64,000 nt of DNA from JALOLG01 sp963776935 (lineage in GTDB: Bacteria; Actinomycetota; Acidimicrobiia; Acidimicrobiales; Ilumatobacteraceae). Numbering within the stretch: the first letter of the stretch is position 1; each line of letters begins with the position of its first letter. The position numbers and the translations under genes were made by a program. The notes beneath the pieces are model-generated. The model was not told where the DNA came from. It did no database searches and saw only the letters and a program-made list of their open reading frames with translations. Positions 35,531-44,955 of the stretch are shown piece after piece. Location of the stretch: NCBI GenBank assembly GCA_963776935.1, contig CAVZOP010000002.1, positions 434,001 through 498,000 of the forward strand, read 5' to 3'.

Positions 35531-36938
35531 TCAGGGGACCGCCGTGCCGTAGAAGTCTCCGAACAGCTCCTGCTCCGACGGGCGGTCCTCGGGGGTCGGG
35601 TAGCTGACCCACGTCACGTTCAGGTAGTGCTTGAGACTGATGTTCTCGTTGGTGACGTTGCCGCCCCAGATTCCGCAGCCCAGGCTCGACGTCATCGGCA
35701 TGCCGTTCGTGAACGATCCGGCATTCGCCTTCGACTGCGGCTGGCGCACCATGATGCGGCTGACCGGAGCAACCCGCGCGAGGGCGTCGATGTGGTCCTC
35801 GTCGTAGGAGAAGATGCCGCAGGAATGTCCCTTGCCGGCGACCTCGTAGATCCGACGCACCTTGTCGAGCGCGTCGTCGAAGCCGTGGTATCGGAACACC
35901 GCGAGGAGCGTCGTGAGCTTCTCGCCGGAGAAGCGGTGCTGGCGCCCGATCTCGTCCTGTTCGACGACGATGAACGTCCGGTCGTCGGGGATGCTGAAGC
36001 CGGCGGCGGCGGCCAGCTTGGGCGCCGGTTGGGCCACGGTCGCGACGATTCGGCTCCCGTCCGCGTCCCACATCGCGCGCTCGAGCAGGGCCTTCTCGGC
36101 GCCGGACAGCGAGGTATCCACCTTCGTGCTGCAGCTGGGCGATCATCGCGTCGTAGATGCGGTCGTCGATGAGCAGGTTGCCGTCGGCTGAGCATCCCGA
36201 GCCGTAATCGGACGTCTTCGACATCCGCGAGTTGTTGGCTGCCTCGGCGACATCGGCGGTCTCGTCGATGACCATCGTGGAGTTGCCGCCACCCACGCCG
36301 AAGGCTGGCTTGCCGGAGCTGTAGGCGGCTCTGACCATCGCCGCCCCGCCGGTGGCCAACGTCAGGTCGCAGATCGCCATCAGCTCCTGGGACAGCGGTA
36401 TCGATGGTTCCTCGACGCATTGGAACAGGTCGGCCGGCGCACCCTCGCGCACCATGACCTCGCGCAGGATCCGGACCACCTCGTTGGTGGTCGCCTTCGT
36501 GCGCGGGTGGGCGGAGAAGATCACCGCGTCGCGTGCCTTGACGGCGTAGATCGCGGTGCCCGGCGGTGTGAGCTCCGGGTTGGTCATCGGCACGATCGAC
36601 GCGATCACGCCCGCCGGTTTGGCGTACTTGATCAGTCCCTTGTCGGGGTCTGTCTCGATGACACCGACGCTCTTGGCGCGCAGGGCATCGCGCAGGATGC
36701 CATGGATCTTGAAGCGCTTGGCGGTTCGGCCTTCACGGTCGCCGATGCCGCTCTCGTCGACGCTCATGTGGGCCAGCCGCTCGAACGTCGTCTCGTTGCC
36801 GAGCGCCCAGCCGATGGCCTGCGCGAGCCGGTCGACGCGGGCCTGGTCGTAGTCGACGACCTCGGCCATCGCGGCTCTCGCCTTGACCAGCATGGCCGCG
36901 GCCAGCGACTTCTCCTCGGCGGTGATGTCTCTAGCCAT
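35531..36938 (-). CDS. CoA-acylating aldehyde dehydrogenase (one frameshift)
   Basis: NAD(P)-dependent oxidation of an aldehyde to its acyl-CoA. Cofactor region GVIASIVPMTNPELTPPGTA with FSAHPRTKATTNEVV is the acylating (EutE/SauS-like) signature. The thiol nucleophile is in SDYGSGCSADGN. After a break near 36124 the second half runs KVDTSLSGAEKALLERAMW, FIVVEQDEIGRQHRFSGEKL, MPMTSSLGCGIWGGN. Nearest functional type by eye is sulfoacetaldehyde dehydrogenase (acylating), but no sulfonate-specific gene is near. Good ribosome site (GGGAGAGC) and 10 bases from the ThDP gene: one operon. Confidence 0.85.
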
Positions 36939-36948
36939 GTGCTCTCCC

Positions 36949-38725
36949 TCAGTCGGTCGTGACGTGCGAGCGCTGCTCGCCCGGCGAATAGATGTCGAGG
37001 ATGTTCCAGTGGCCCGTCGTGGGCGTGGGGTTGTTCTTCATGGCGACGTCGAGCACCACCGGGCGGTCCATCGCGATCGCCTTCGCCAGCGCCGGTCGGA
37101 AGCTCTCGGCGGAATCGATCCGGATCCCCTCGGCGCCATAGGCGCGGGCGATGGCGGCATAGTTCGGGAGCAGCTCCGGGTCGGCGCTGTCACCCTGGAA
37201 CGTCGTGCCGTAGGTCAGACCGAAATGGGCCAGTTGAAGTCCGGCGATGGTGCCGTAGGCGTTGTTGTTCATGACGACCCAGACGATGCCAAGGCCGTGT
37301 TCGACCGCCGTGGCGAGCATGGCCGGGTTCTGACCGAATCCACCGTCGCCGACGAGCGACACCACGGTGCGGTCTGGGGCTGCGAGCTTGGCGCCGATGG
37401 CGGCGGACGGACCGAAGCCCATGGTCGCGAACCCGCCCGGCGTGAGCACGGTGCCGGGGGTGCGGATGGGGAACTGCTGGCCGACGCCGTTCTTGTTCCA
37501 TCCCACGTCGGTGGTGATGTAGGCGTCGTCAGGGAGCACGCTGCGGGTCTCGGCGAGGATCCGCTCGGGCATCATCGGGAAGGCGTCGCTGGTGGCCATC
37601 GGCGCGTTGCTGACGGCGAAGGCGGCCCGGGACTCGCTGATGTGCTTGACCACGTCCGGGTTCGTGAAGCCGTCCGGGTATCGCTCGCGTGCGACGCGGT
37701 TGAGCACCTTGAGCGCGGCGTTGGCATCGGCGACGGCGCCGATCTCGGTGGGGAAGGCGCGGCTGATCTCGCTGGGCTCGATGTCGATGTGGATCAGCGC
37801 GGTGTCAGGGATGTTGAACGTGTAGTCGCGGTACCAGGAGCTGCTGTCGGCTTCCTTGAAGCGGGTCCCGATGGCGAAGATGACGTCGGCCGCGAGGCAC
37901 GTGTCGTTGACGAGCTGCGTTCCCCAGAACCCGGTCATCCCCAACACCAACGGGTGATCGTCACTGATGACGCCCTTGCCCATCAGGCTGTGGGCGACCG
38001 GGATGCCCATGTGGTCGACGAAGTGCCGGAGCTCTTCGCTGGCCCTCGACAGGAGCACTCCGCCGCCGGCGTAGATGACCGGTCGTGTCGGCCTCGGCGA
38101 GGCGGGTCACGATGGCGCCTGCTGTCTCGTCGTCGAGCGACGGCTGGTGCAGTGTCTTGGTGCCGTGGTCGAGACGAGCGAACAGCGCCGGGTCGAGCGG
38201 CTGTGAGAAGACGTCCATCGGCACGTCGACGAGCACCGGCCCGGGCTGGCCGTTCTCGGCGAGCAGGAACGCCTTCTCGATGACCTCGGGGAGCAGGTCC
38301 GCCCGGTCGACACGCCAAGCCCGTTTCACGAATGGTCGATAGATCTCGAACTGTGAACCGTCGGCGTGAAGGTTCACCTCTTGATGGGGGTGCCGGCCGT
38401 AGTAGTGGGACGGCACGTCCCCGGCGATGACCACCATCGGGATGCAGTCGAGGGCGGCGTTGGCCACGCCGGTGGCGGCGTTGGTGAGACCCGGGCTGAG
38501 GTGGCTGAGAACGACCGAGGCCCGTCCGGTGACTCGCGCGTAGCCATCGGCGGCGTGGGCGGCGACCTGTTCGTGCCGCACGTTGACGAACTCGATCGAG
38601 CTGTCGGCCATGGCGGCGAGGACCGCGATGTTGGTGTGTCCGCAGAGCCCGAAGACGTGGCGCACACCGCGCCGTTCCAGATAGGCGACGAGCTGTTCGG
38701 CTGCGGTTGGATGACCTGCGCTCAT
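36949..38725 (-). CDS. thiamine diphosphate-dependent enzyme, acetolactate synthase/IolD-like (one frameshift)
   Basis: About 591 residues once the break near 38083 is closed. The activating glutamate is in NVRHEQVAAHAADGYARVTG; the ThDP-Mg motif is SLVGDGGFGQN with VMNNNAYGTI. The middle domain reads VISDDHPLVLGMTGFWGTQL. The superfamily covers acetolactate synthase, sulfoacetaldehyde acetyltransferase, 2-oxoacid decarboxylases, and the ring-cleaving hydrolases IolD and cyclohexane-1,2-dione hydrolase. Beside an acylating aldehyde dehydrogenase and alicyclic dehydrogenases, a ring-opening or decarboxylating step that yields an aldehyde is most plausible. ATG 38725 has AGGGG seven bases upstream. 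Confidence 0.85.
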
Positions 38726-38736
38726 GGCTGCACCCC

Positions 38737-39600
38737 TCACGTCTGTGTCCCTGTCGATCGTGCCGGCATCGCGTCTGCGGCTGGCACTGCTCGGTGATCG
38801 GGGCCGCGGTACGCGTGGTCCATCGGGTCGACCCGCCGCATCGGGGTCATCGTCTGGCGTTCCTCGGCGGCGTGAGCGAGGATCCCGGCGAGCCGAGACG
38901 CGATGAACAGGGCGTTGCCGAGATCGCTCGGGAACCCGACCTCGTTGAGGATCGCGGCCATCACCCCATCGATGTTGATCGGCATCGGTTTGCCCAGCGC
39001 ATGAGTGAGCGCCGCCTCGAGCGCGGCGGCCGCCGCCAGGTGGTCACCCGTCACGCCGGCGTCCCGGGCGACCGCCAGGAGCCTGTCGAGGCGGGGGTCG
39101 CGGCGCTTGTGTTGGCGGTGGCCAAAGCCCGGAACGCGCTTGCCCTGCGCCCGCCAGTCGGTGACCAGCTGCTCGGCTGCGGAGGACAGCGAACCGCTCA
39201 CCGCCACTCGTGACGCGTCGACGACCGCGGCGATGACGTGCATCGCCGAATCCACTGCGGCACCGTGGAACTCTCCGAGGGTCAAGAGCCCGGCGGCGCC
39301 AGCCCCTTGGAGGGTGGCACCGCCCGACACGGCGGTGCGGGCCGCCAACACCGATGGGGCGCCGGCACCGTGATCGATGCTGGCGACCATGAGCGCATCG
39401 ATGAGTCGCGTGGTCGGGGGATCGGGAAGATCGCCGGTGTAGAGGAGATGCACGACGGCGGGGAACGGAATGGTGCCGATCAGCTCGGCGAGGTCGTAGC
39501 CGCGGATCGAGATCGTTTCGGCCGTGGTCTCGGAGAGCGACGTCGTCCAGACTGGCGGAGCGGACGTCGAATTGGATGTGCTCAACTGCTCAGACCTCAT
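38737..39600 (-). CDS. citrate synthase/citryl-CoA lyase-like protein
   Basis: 287 residues, much shorter than true citrate synthase (about 430). Both active-site histidines are kept (LGEFHGAAVDSAM and VPGFGHRQHKRRDPR) with the IRGYDLAELIGTIPF start and NIDGVMAAILNEVGF, NALFIASRLAGILAHAAEER end. Small members include citryl-CoA lyase, which cleaves citryl-CoA to acetyl-CoA and oxaloacetate. It is the first gene of the leftward operon; its promoter gives a short leader. By context it would join or split an acyl-CoA made by the aldehyde dehydrogenase. Confidence 0.8.
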   Translation of the reverse strand: MRSEQLSTSNSTSAPPVWTTSLSETTAETISIRGYDLAELIGTIPFPAVVHLLYTGDLPDPPTTRLIDALMVASIDHGAGAPSVLAARTAVSGGATLQGAGAAGLLTLGEFHGAAVDSAMHVIAAVVDASRVAVSGSLSSAAEQLVTDWRAQGKRVPGFGHRQHKRRDPRLDRLLAVARDAGVTGDHLAAAAALEAALTHALGKPMPINIDGVMAAILNEVGFPSDLGNALFIASRLAGILAHAAEERQTMTPMRRVDPMDHAYRGPDHRAVPAADAMPARSTGTQT

Positions 39601-39618
39601 ATGCTGGAGACAGGAAAT

Positions 39619-39636
39619 GACTATATTGAATTAGTC
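39619..39636. promoter_or_regulatory. palindromic operator GACTA-N8-TAGTC (candidate GntR site)
   Basis: Perfect five-base inverted repeat with an A/T-rich spacer (TATTGAAT), lying over the -10 of the leftward operon in the gap between the citrate synthase-like gene and the divergent GntR gene. The same GACTATATT half recurs over the -10 of the importer operon at 40484. Shared site and neighbouring regulator support one regulon. Confidence 0.65.
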
Positions 39637-39648
39637 CAGTAGGGTCAA
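39620..39648 (-). promoter_or_regulatory. sigma70-like promoter of the leftward catabolic operon
   Basis: On the minus strand, TTGACC (39648-39643), 17-base spacer, TATAGT (39625-39620). The predicted transcript starts about 13 bases before ATG 39600, so the leader is nearly absent. Confidence 0.65.
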
Positions 39649-39722
39649 ACGCCATCGAGCGACCGACACGGCTCCACCAAGGCCGGGAGCGGCTGTCGTA
39701 GGATGGGAAGAGGTGAGAATCC

Positions 39723-40439
39723 ATGTCCGACGGTGAATCGGCGACCGACTTCGACTCCCGTCCCGAGGCCATCCGGCGCACCATCGAGGCGCGGATCATC
39801 GACGGCAAGATGCAGCCAGGCGATCGCCTCGGCCTCAAGTCCGACTTGCAGAAAGAGTTCGACGTCGCCGGCCCGACGATCGCTCAGGCACTGACCCTGC
39901 TCACCAACGATGGGCTGATCTCGATGCGCCGGGGGCCGGGGGGCGGCATCTTCGTGGAGCGATCGCGTCCCGTGCTGCGCGTCGGGACCCGCCGGCTGGC
40001 GACGGGCACGGCGCAGTCCCTGGCCGAGAACATCGAGATCCGCGAGTCCCTCAATCCGCTGCTCGCGGTGTCGGCCGCCAGGGCAGCCAACCGGTCGGAA
40101 GCCACCGTCGCCACACTGCGCGAGCTCGCCGGGCAGCTCGTCGGCGCCTCACCCTCGTTCGAGACGCAACGCCTGATCTGGGCCGGCCATCGAGCGCTGG
40201 TGGAGCTCGCCGACAACGAGCTGCTCGGCCATGTCTACATGGATCTGCTCGGTGCGGCCGAAGCGCTGATCGTCGACGTCGTCTTCCCGTCCGAGGGCAT
40301 CGAGGGCGACCAGGAGCGCCAGCGCATCGCGGCCCACGCCTCGATGCTGGTGGCCGTCGCCGACGGGAACGTCGAAGCGGCTCGCCACCACGCCGAGGTC
40401 GTCCGGCTGGTGTCGCGCCCGTTGCGCGAACCAAGCTGA
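39723..40439 (+). CDS. GntR-family (FCD-type) transcriptional regulator
   Basis: 238 residues. Winged helix: AIRRTIEARIIDGKMQPGDR, LGLKSDLQKEFDVAGPTIAQ, ALTLLTNDGLISMRRGPGGG. The C-terminal all-helical ligand domain (ENIEIRESLNPLLAVSAARA to AAHASMLVAVADGNVEAARH) is FCD-like, whose members bind carboxylic acids through a metal or basic residues. Good ribosome site (GAGGTGAG). It lies between the leftward operon and the importer genes and most likely represses both until the imported acid binds. Confidence 0.85.
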   Translation: MSDGESATDFDSRPEAIRRTIEARIIDGKMQPGDRLGLKSDLQKEFDVAGPTIAQALTLLTNDGLISMRRGPGGGIFVERSRPVLRVGTRRLATGTAQSLAENIEIRESLNPLLAVSAARAANRSEATVATLRELAGQLVGASPSFETQRLIWAGHRALVELADNELLGHVYMDLLGAAEALIVDVVFPSEGIEGDQERQRIAAHASMLVAVADGNVEAARHHAEVVRLVSRPLREPS

Positions 40440-40462
40440 GCTCCCCTCTCGAGCAGCGTGGT

Positions 40463-40492
40463 TTGACGAACGAGGCAAGAAAAGACTATATT
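40463..40492 (+). promoter_or_regulatory. sigma70-like promoter of the importer operon with operator half-site
   Basis: TTGACG (40463-40468), 18-base spacer, TATATT (40487-40492). The -10 is embedded in GACTATATT (40484-40492), identical to the left half of the palindrome at 39619. The right half is not conserved here. Confidence 0.65.
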
Positions 40493-40562
40493 CATTTCGG
40501 TTGGTGATCCTGGGGGCTCGGTGACCACCGTGGCGTGCCAGGCCGAGAGGGGGGAGACCCGA

Positions 40563-41906
40563 ATGACCAAGGTTCCACGCTGGTCGAAGCCGCTGACGCT
40601 GCTCGCCGCACTCACGCTCGTGGCCGCCGCATGCGGTGACGACGACGATGCCGAGTCGGCCGACACCGGAGGTGCCACGACCGAAGCGCCGGTCGAGACG
40701 ACGGCCGACACGGCAGCCGCGACCACCGAAGCGCCGGTCGAGACGACGGCCGACACGGCAGGGAGCGCCACGACCGAAGCGTCAGTTGCGACGACGGCAG
40801 AGTGCCCTGATGGCGACTCGGTCCCCGTGGCCGTCCCGTACGAGGGCAACCAGCCGGCCGGACAGAACTGGCGCCTCGGCCTCGAGATGGCGATCGCCGA
40901 GATCAACGACGCCGGTGGCATCCTCGGGTGCCAGATCGTCCCCGAGTTCCAGGACACGCAAGCCGACCCGGACGTGTCGAAGCAGGTCGTCGCCGACATG
41001 GCGGAGGGCAACCCGTACGTCTTCCTCGGCACCGTGTTCTCCTCGAACACCATCGTCAACATGGTCGAGGCGCAACGGGCCGAGATCCCGATGTTCGTCG
41101 GCGCCGAGGCGCCGGCGATCACCAACCGGGAGGAGAACGGCGACAACGACTTCATCTACCGGACGTCGTTCGGAGTCGACACGGCGTCGGACAAGTTCAT
41201 CAGCTACATCGTCGACCAGGGCGTGACGTCGATCGACATGATCTACAAGAACGACGAGTTCGGCGCCGGCGGTCGCGACGCGTACGCGGCGGCGTTCGAA
41301 GAGGTTGGCATCGCCGTCGAACTCGACATCCAGGTCCAGCCCGATCAAATCGACCTGTCCGCCGAAGTCGCCCAGCTGGCCGGCGGAGGTGCGGACGCGA
41401 TCTTCGCCTTCATGACCGAGATCGAGACCGCGGCCTTCCTCGATGAGGTCCAGGCCCAAGCGCTCGAGAAGCAGATCTACGGCGGCGACGTGCTCAGCGC
41501 AGCGTCCACCATCGCGCTCGTACAGCCGGGTGCAGCTGATGGGACCATCACCCATGCGGGCCTCAACGCTTCGGCCCCGGTGTTCGAAGAATGGCGGGAT
41601 GCGTACGCGGCGTTCCATCCTTCGGCGGATCCACCCGACCACAACAGCATCAAGGGGTACACCGCGGTGTACATCGTGAAGGAGATGACGGAGCGGATCG
41701 GTGCGTTCGACAACGCCCAGTTCTCCGATCAGTTGCACTGCGCGACGATCACCGTGGACGACGAGCCCGGTGTCCTTCTCGACGTGAGCTACGACGGCAA
41801 CGGTGACATCGACCGCGAGAGCTACATCGTCAGCGTCGTCAATGGCGTCGGCGAGATCGTGGCGACGGTCCCACCGCTCGGCAACCTCGCCGACCGAGGT
41901 TGCTAG
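40563..41906 (+). CDS. branched-chain-type ABC importer, substrate-binding lipoprotein
   Basis: 447 residues from ATG 40563 (GGGGAG ribosome site). Lipobox LTLVAAACGDDDD anchors it outside the membrane. A threonine/alanine-rich tether with repeated TTEAPVETTADTA leads into a type I periplasmic-binding fold: VAVPYEGNQPAGQNWRLGLE, MAIAEINDAGGILGCQI, PEFQDTQADPDVSK, then VFSSNTIVNMVEAQRAEIPM. The HAAT family carries amino acids but also aromatic and alicyclic acids (for example shikimate, quinate, benzoates), so the ligand is probably the substrate of this locus. Confidence 0.9.
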   Translation: MTKVPRWSKPLTLLAALTLVAAACGDDDDAESADTGGATTEAPVETTADTAAATTEAPVETTADTAGSATTEASVATTAECPDGDSVPVAVPYEGNQPAGQNWRLGLEMAIAEINDAGGILGCQIVPEFQDTQADPDVSKQVVADMAEGNPYVFLGTVFSSNTIVNMVEAQRAEIPMFVGAEAPAITNREENGDNDFIYRTSFGVDTASDKFISYIVDQGVTSIDMIYKNDEFGAGGRDAYAAAFEEVGIAVELDIQVQPDQIDLSAEVAQLAGGGADAIFAFMTEIETAAFLDEVQAQALEKQIYGGDVLSAASTIALVQPGAADGTITHAGLNASAPVFEEWRDAYAAFHPSADPPDHNSIKGYTAVYIVKEMTERIGAFDNAQFSDQLHCATITVDDEPGVLLDVSYDGNGDIDRESYIVSVVNGVGEIVATVPPLGNLADRGC

Positions 41907-41921
41907 TCGCCCGGCTCGTTA

Positions 41922-41950
41922 GGGTGGCCTGCGCTGTGAGCGGGCCACCC
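41922..41950 (+). terminator. intercistronic hairpin after the binding-protein gene
   Basis: Perfect 8-base stem GGGTGGCC (41922-41929) and GGCCACCC (41943-41950) with a 13-base loop, 16 bases after the stop codon. No T-run. Such hairpins between binding-protein and permease genes usually protect the upstream mRNA and lower permease expression. Confidence 0.55.
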
Positions 41951-41979
41951 GCTGGCGTTGTTGGTTGCGCGTAATCGCC

Positions 41980-42930
41980 ATGTCGACGTTCGTCCAGATC
42001 AGCTTCTCGGGGCTGGCGACGGGAGCGATCTTTGCCCTCGCCGCGGTGGGATTCGCGCTGCTGTGGCAGACCGCTGGAGCGATCAACTTCGCCCACGGCG
42101 AGTTCATTGTCCTGCCCGCTGTGATCATGTTGATCCTCGGCGAACAACAGCCCACGATCGGCTTCCCTGACTGGGTTCCGCTCGTCGGCGGGACCGAATT
42201 GTTCGGACCGATCCCGGAGATCGGGATCGTCGCCGCCTTCGTCGTCACCATCCCGATCGCGATCCTGCTGCTCGGCTATGTGTTCAAGGTGTCGCTCGTC
42301 GATCGGCTGCTGACGCCGGGTGGTGACGACATCCCGCTCGTCATCGCGACGATCGGGCTCGGCCTCGTCATCCGGGAGTACCTGAGAGTGGAGTTCGGTG
42401 CAACCCCGCAGCAGTTCCCGTCGATCTTCGGGACCGAGGTGTGGCGGCCGGGCGGGATCGCCATCTCGGCCGACGACGTCGGGATCCTGGTGGTGAGCAT
42501 CGTCGTGATCCTGGCTCTCCAGATGTATCTCCGCCGCACCTACACGGGCTGGCAGATGGAGGCCGCCGCGCAAAGCCCGAACACGGCCCGAATGCTCGGG
42601 ATCCCCGTCGGCCGAATGATCCTGTACACGTTCGGTATCAACGCGGTGCTGGTGACGGTCGCCGCGTTGCTGGTGACGCCCACCACGAATGCCCGTTGGG
42701 ACGGCGGCATCGCCCTCGGCCTGTTCGCCTTCACGGCCGCCATCATCGGCGGATTCAACCAAGTCCGTGGTGCGCTGTTCGGCGGCTTTCTGGTCGGTCT
42801 GCTGCAGAACTGGTCCGGCTACTACCTGTCCAGCGCGTACCGCGATGCGATCCCACTGCTGTTGATGATCCTGGTGATCCTGTGGCGGCCCCAAGGTCTG
42901 TTCGGCATCGCCGAAGAGCGGACCGTATGA
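41980..42930 (+). CDS. livH: branched-chain-type ABC importer permease, LivH-like
   Basis: 316 residues from ATG 41980 (MSTFVQISFSGLATGAIFAL). About eight membrane helices, with AVGFALLWQTAGAINFAHGE near the N terminus and the cytoplasmic coupling segment EAAAQSPNTARMLGIPVGRM. The end GLLQNWSGYYLSSAYRDAIP, LLLMILVILWRPQGLFG is typical. A TTG at 41965 in frame is less likely. Stop overlaps the next start (ATGA). Confidence 0.9.
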   Translation: MSTFVQISFSGLATGAIFALAAVGFALLWQTAGAINFAHGEFIVLPAVIMLILGEQQPTIGFPDWVPLVGGTELFGPIPEIGIVAAFVVTIPIAILLLGYVFKVSLVDRLLTPGGDDIPLVIATIGLGLVIREYLRVEFGATPQQFPSIFGTEVWRPGGIAISADDVGILVVSIVVILALQMYLRRTYTGWQMEAAAQSPNTARMLGIPVGRMILYTFGINAVLVTVAALLVTPTTNARWDGGIALGLFAFTAAIIGGFNQVRGALFGGFLVGLLQNWSGYYLSSAYRDAIPLLLMILVILWRPQGLFGIAEERTV

Positions 42931-44170
42931 GCACGGTCGCCTCCCAGGACGCGGGACTGGAGGATGGCCAATCGACCGTCAGGGCGGTCGAGCGGGGAGC
43001 GGTTTCGTGGCGACTCGTCGCTGCCGCCATCGTGGCGACCGGGCTGGTCGTGATGCTTCCCCTCGGACGATCACACTTCACGGGGATCATGTGGCTGTGG
43101 GCGCTGGCGCTCGTCGCCGTCGTCGGCCTCAATCTGCTGGTGCCCTTGGATTCGTGGACCGGCCTCGTCGTCAAGTGGACGACGCTGGCTGGCTGTCTCG
43201 CATTCCTCGTCGTGTTCCCCATCGGGCGCTCGGCTTCGACGTTGCTCGACATGGGACTGTTCGCGGTCTTCGGCATCGTCTGCATCGGGACCAACCTCGT
43301 CCACGGCTTCGCCGGCAAGGTCACCTTGGCCCAAGCCGGGATTCTCGGGAATCGGGGCCTACGTCTCGGTGTTGTTCGACACCGGTCGAGAAGTCGCCGT
43401 CGGTGGGATGACCGCGACGCTTCCGAACGTGCCGTTCCTCGTCGCGATCGCCATCGCCGGATTGACCTGCATGGTGTTCAGCGTGCTCATCGGGTTCCCG
43501 GCTCTGCGCGTGCAGGGGCCGTGGTTGGCGTTCGTGACGTTGGCGTTCAACCTGTTGGTCTACCTGGTGCTCAACAACGAGGCGGGACTCACCGAGGGAT
43601 CGCGCGGGATCAGGATCCCGCGCGACGACGTCACCGTCTTCGGCATCGACTTGTTCTCCGGTCGGAACTACTACTACTTCTGCCTCGCGTTCATGGTGGC
43701 GGCCACCGCGCTGGTGTGGTGGATCGTTCGCAGTCCCTGGGGCCGTGCGTTCAAGGCGTTGCGTGACAACCCGGCACGCGCGGCCAGCCTCGGTGTCGAC
43801 ATCCGCACCTACACCCTGCTGGCCTTCTCGATCAGCGCCGGCCTCGCCGGTGTGGCCGGTGGCCTGTACGCGCGGCTGATCGAGTTCGTCGATCCCCGCG
43901 GCTTCTACATCGGTCAATCGTTCGACTTCTTCCTCGCGACAGTGGTCGGTGGGCTGGGCACGCTTGTCGGGCCGTTCATCGGGGTCTCGTTCATCACCGT
44001 GCTCACCGACCGCCTGCGTGATCGCCGGCGACTACTACCGGGTGTGGTTCGGCCTGTTCGTCGTGGTCATGATGCTGGTCGCGCCCAGAGGTGTGGCCGG
44101 ATCGTTCAACCAGTTGCGCGCGAGGTTGCAGAAACGGCGCCGCGCCACAGAAACGCAGGAGAAGTCGTGA
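42927..44170 (+). CDS. livM: branched-chain-type ABC importer permease, LivM-like (two frameshifts)
   Basis: The protein runs in three frames. 42927 to about 43345 covers the N-terminal helices (GLNLLVPLDSWTGLVVKWTT, GTNLVHGFAGKVTLAQAGIL). About 43345 to 44020 holds FPALRVQGPWLAFVTLAFN, SPWGRAFKALRDNPARAASL and VVGGLGTLVGPFIG. The last part to 44170 is AGDYYRVWFGLFVVVMMLVA, PRGVAG. All are strongly conserved LivM segments in the right order, and neighbours on both sides are intact. Two single-base sequence errors are much more likely than a dead subunit. Confidence 0.85.
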
Positions 44171-44955
44171 CCGCGATCGACCGCGTGGGCGGCACCGGCG
44201 TGGCCGTCGATCACGAGGTCGTCGTGTCGGTTCGCAACATCACCAAGTCGTTCGGGGGGATCAGGGCGGTCGACGACGTGTCGTTCGACCTCCGCAAGGG
44301 CGAGATCCTCGGCGTCATCGGGCCGAATGGGTGCGGCAAGACGACCCTGTTCAATTGCATCCTGGGTCAGTATCGACCGGACGGGGGACGCGTCGAGCTC
44401 CACGGTCGTGACGTCAGCCGGTGGAGGCCGCACCGGCGCGCCAAGGCAGGTCTGGCGCGCACGTTTCAGCTCCTCCAGGTATTCGAATCGATGTCCGTGC
44501 GCGACAACCTCAAGACCGCCGCCCAAGAGCACATCGGCTCGATGGGTCGGCGGCTGTTCCAGCGGCCCGACATGGGACTCGACGACAAGGTCGACCGGCT
44601 CATCGAGCGGTTCCGCCTGGCCCACCTCGCCGACGAACGGGCGGGCAACCTCAGCTATGGCCAGCAGAAGTTGCTGGATACCGCGATGGCGTTCGTGTCC
44701 GGACCGGCCGCGGTGTTCCTCGACGAACCGGCCGGTGGAGTCAATCCGGCGATGCTCGGTGACCTGAGAGAGCGCATCCGCGACCTCAACCAGAGTGACG
44801 GCATGACCTTCGCCGTCGTCGAGCACAACATGGAGTTCATCTTCGGGTTGGCCGACCGCGTCGTGGTGCTCGAGCAGGGCCGGATGCTGATGACCGGCAC
44901 CCCGGACGAAGTTCGCGAGGACCCGCGGGTACTGGAGGTGTACCTGGGTGGCTGA
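44167..44955 (+). CDS. livG: branched-chain-type ABC importer ATPase, LivG-like
   Basis: 262 residues from GTG 44167, overlapping the LivM stop. Walker A GVIGPNGCGKTTLF, Q-loop region ARTFQLLQVFESMSVRDNL, signature LSYGQQKLLDTAMAF (S-Y-G-Q in place of SGGQ, common in LivG), Walker B AAVFLDEPAGGVNP, switch histidine VVEHNMEF. The signature identifies the LivG rather than LivF subunit. Energises import with LivF. Confidence 0.9.
   Translation: MTAIDRVGGTGVAVDHEVVVSVRNITKSFGGIRAVDDVSFDLRKGEILGVIGPNGCGKTTLFNCILGQYRPDGGRVELHGRDVSRWRPHRRAKAGLARTFQLLQVFESMSVRDNLKTAAQEHIGSMGRRLFQRPDMGLDDKVDRLIERFRLAHLADERAGNLSYGQQKLLDTAMAFVSGPAAVFLDEPAGGVNPAMLGDLRERIRDLNQSDGMTFAVVEHNMEFIFGLADRVVVLEQGRMLMTGTPDEVREDPRVLEVYLGG

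Noticed and set aside
35531..38725. Sulfonate (taurine/isethionate) degradation operon
   Set aside because: The ThDP and aldehyde dehydrogenase pair resembles Xsc/SauS, but no phosphate acetyltransferase, sulfite exporter or sulfonate-specific gene is near, while shikimate-type genes are.
40640..40800. Repeats in the binding-protein gene as a separate repeat element
   Set aside because: Short imperfect coding repeats forming the usual low-complexity lipoprotein tether.
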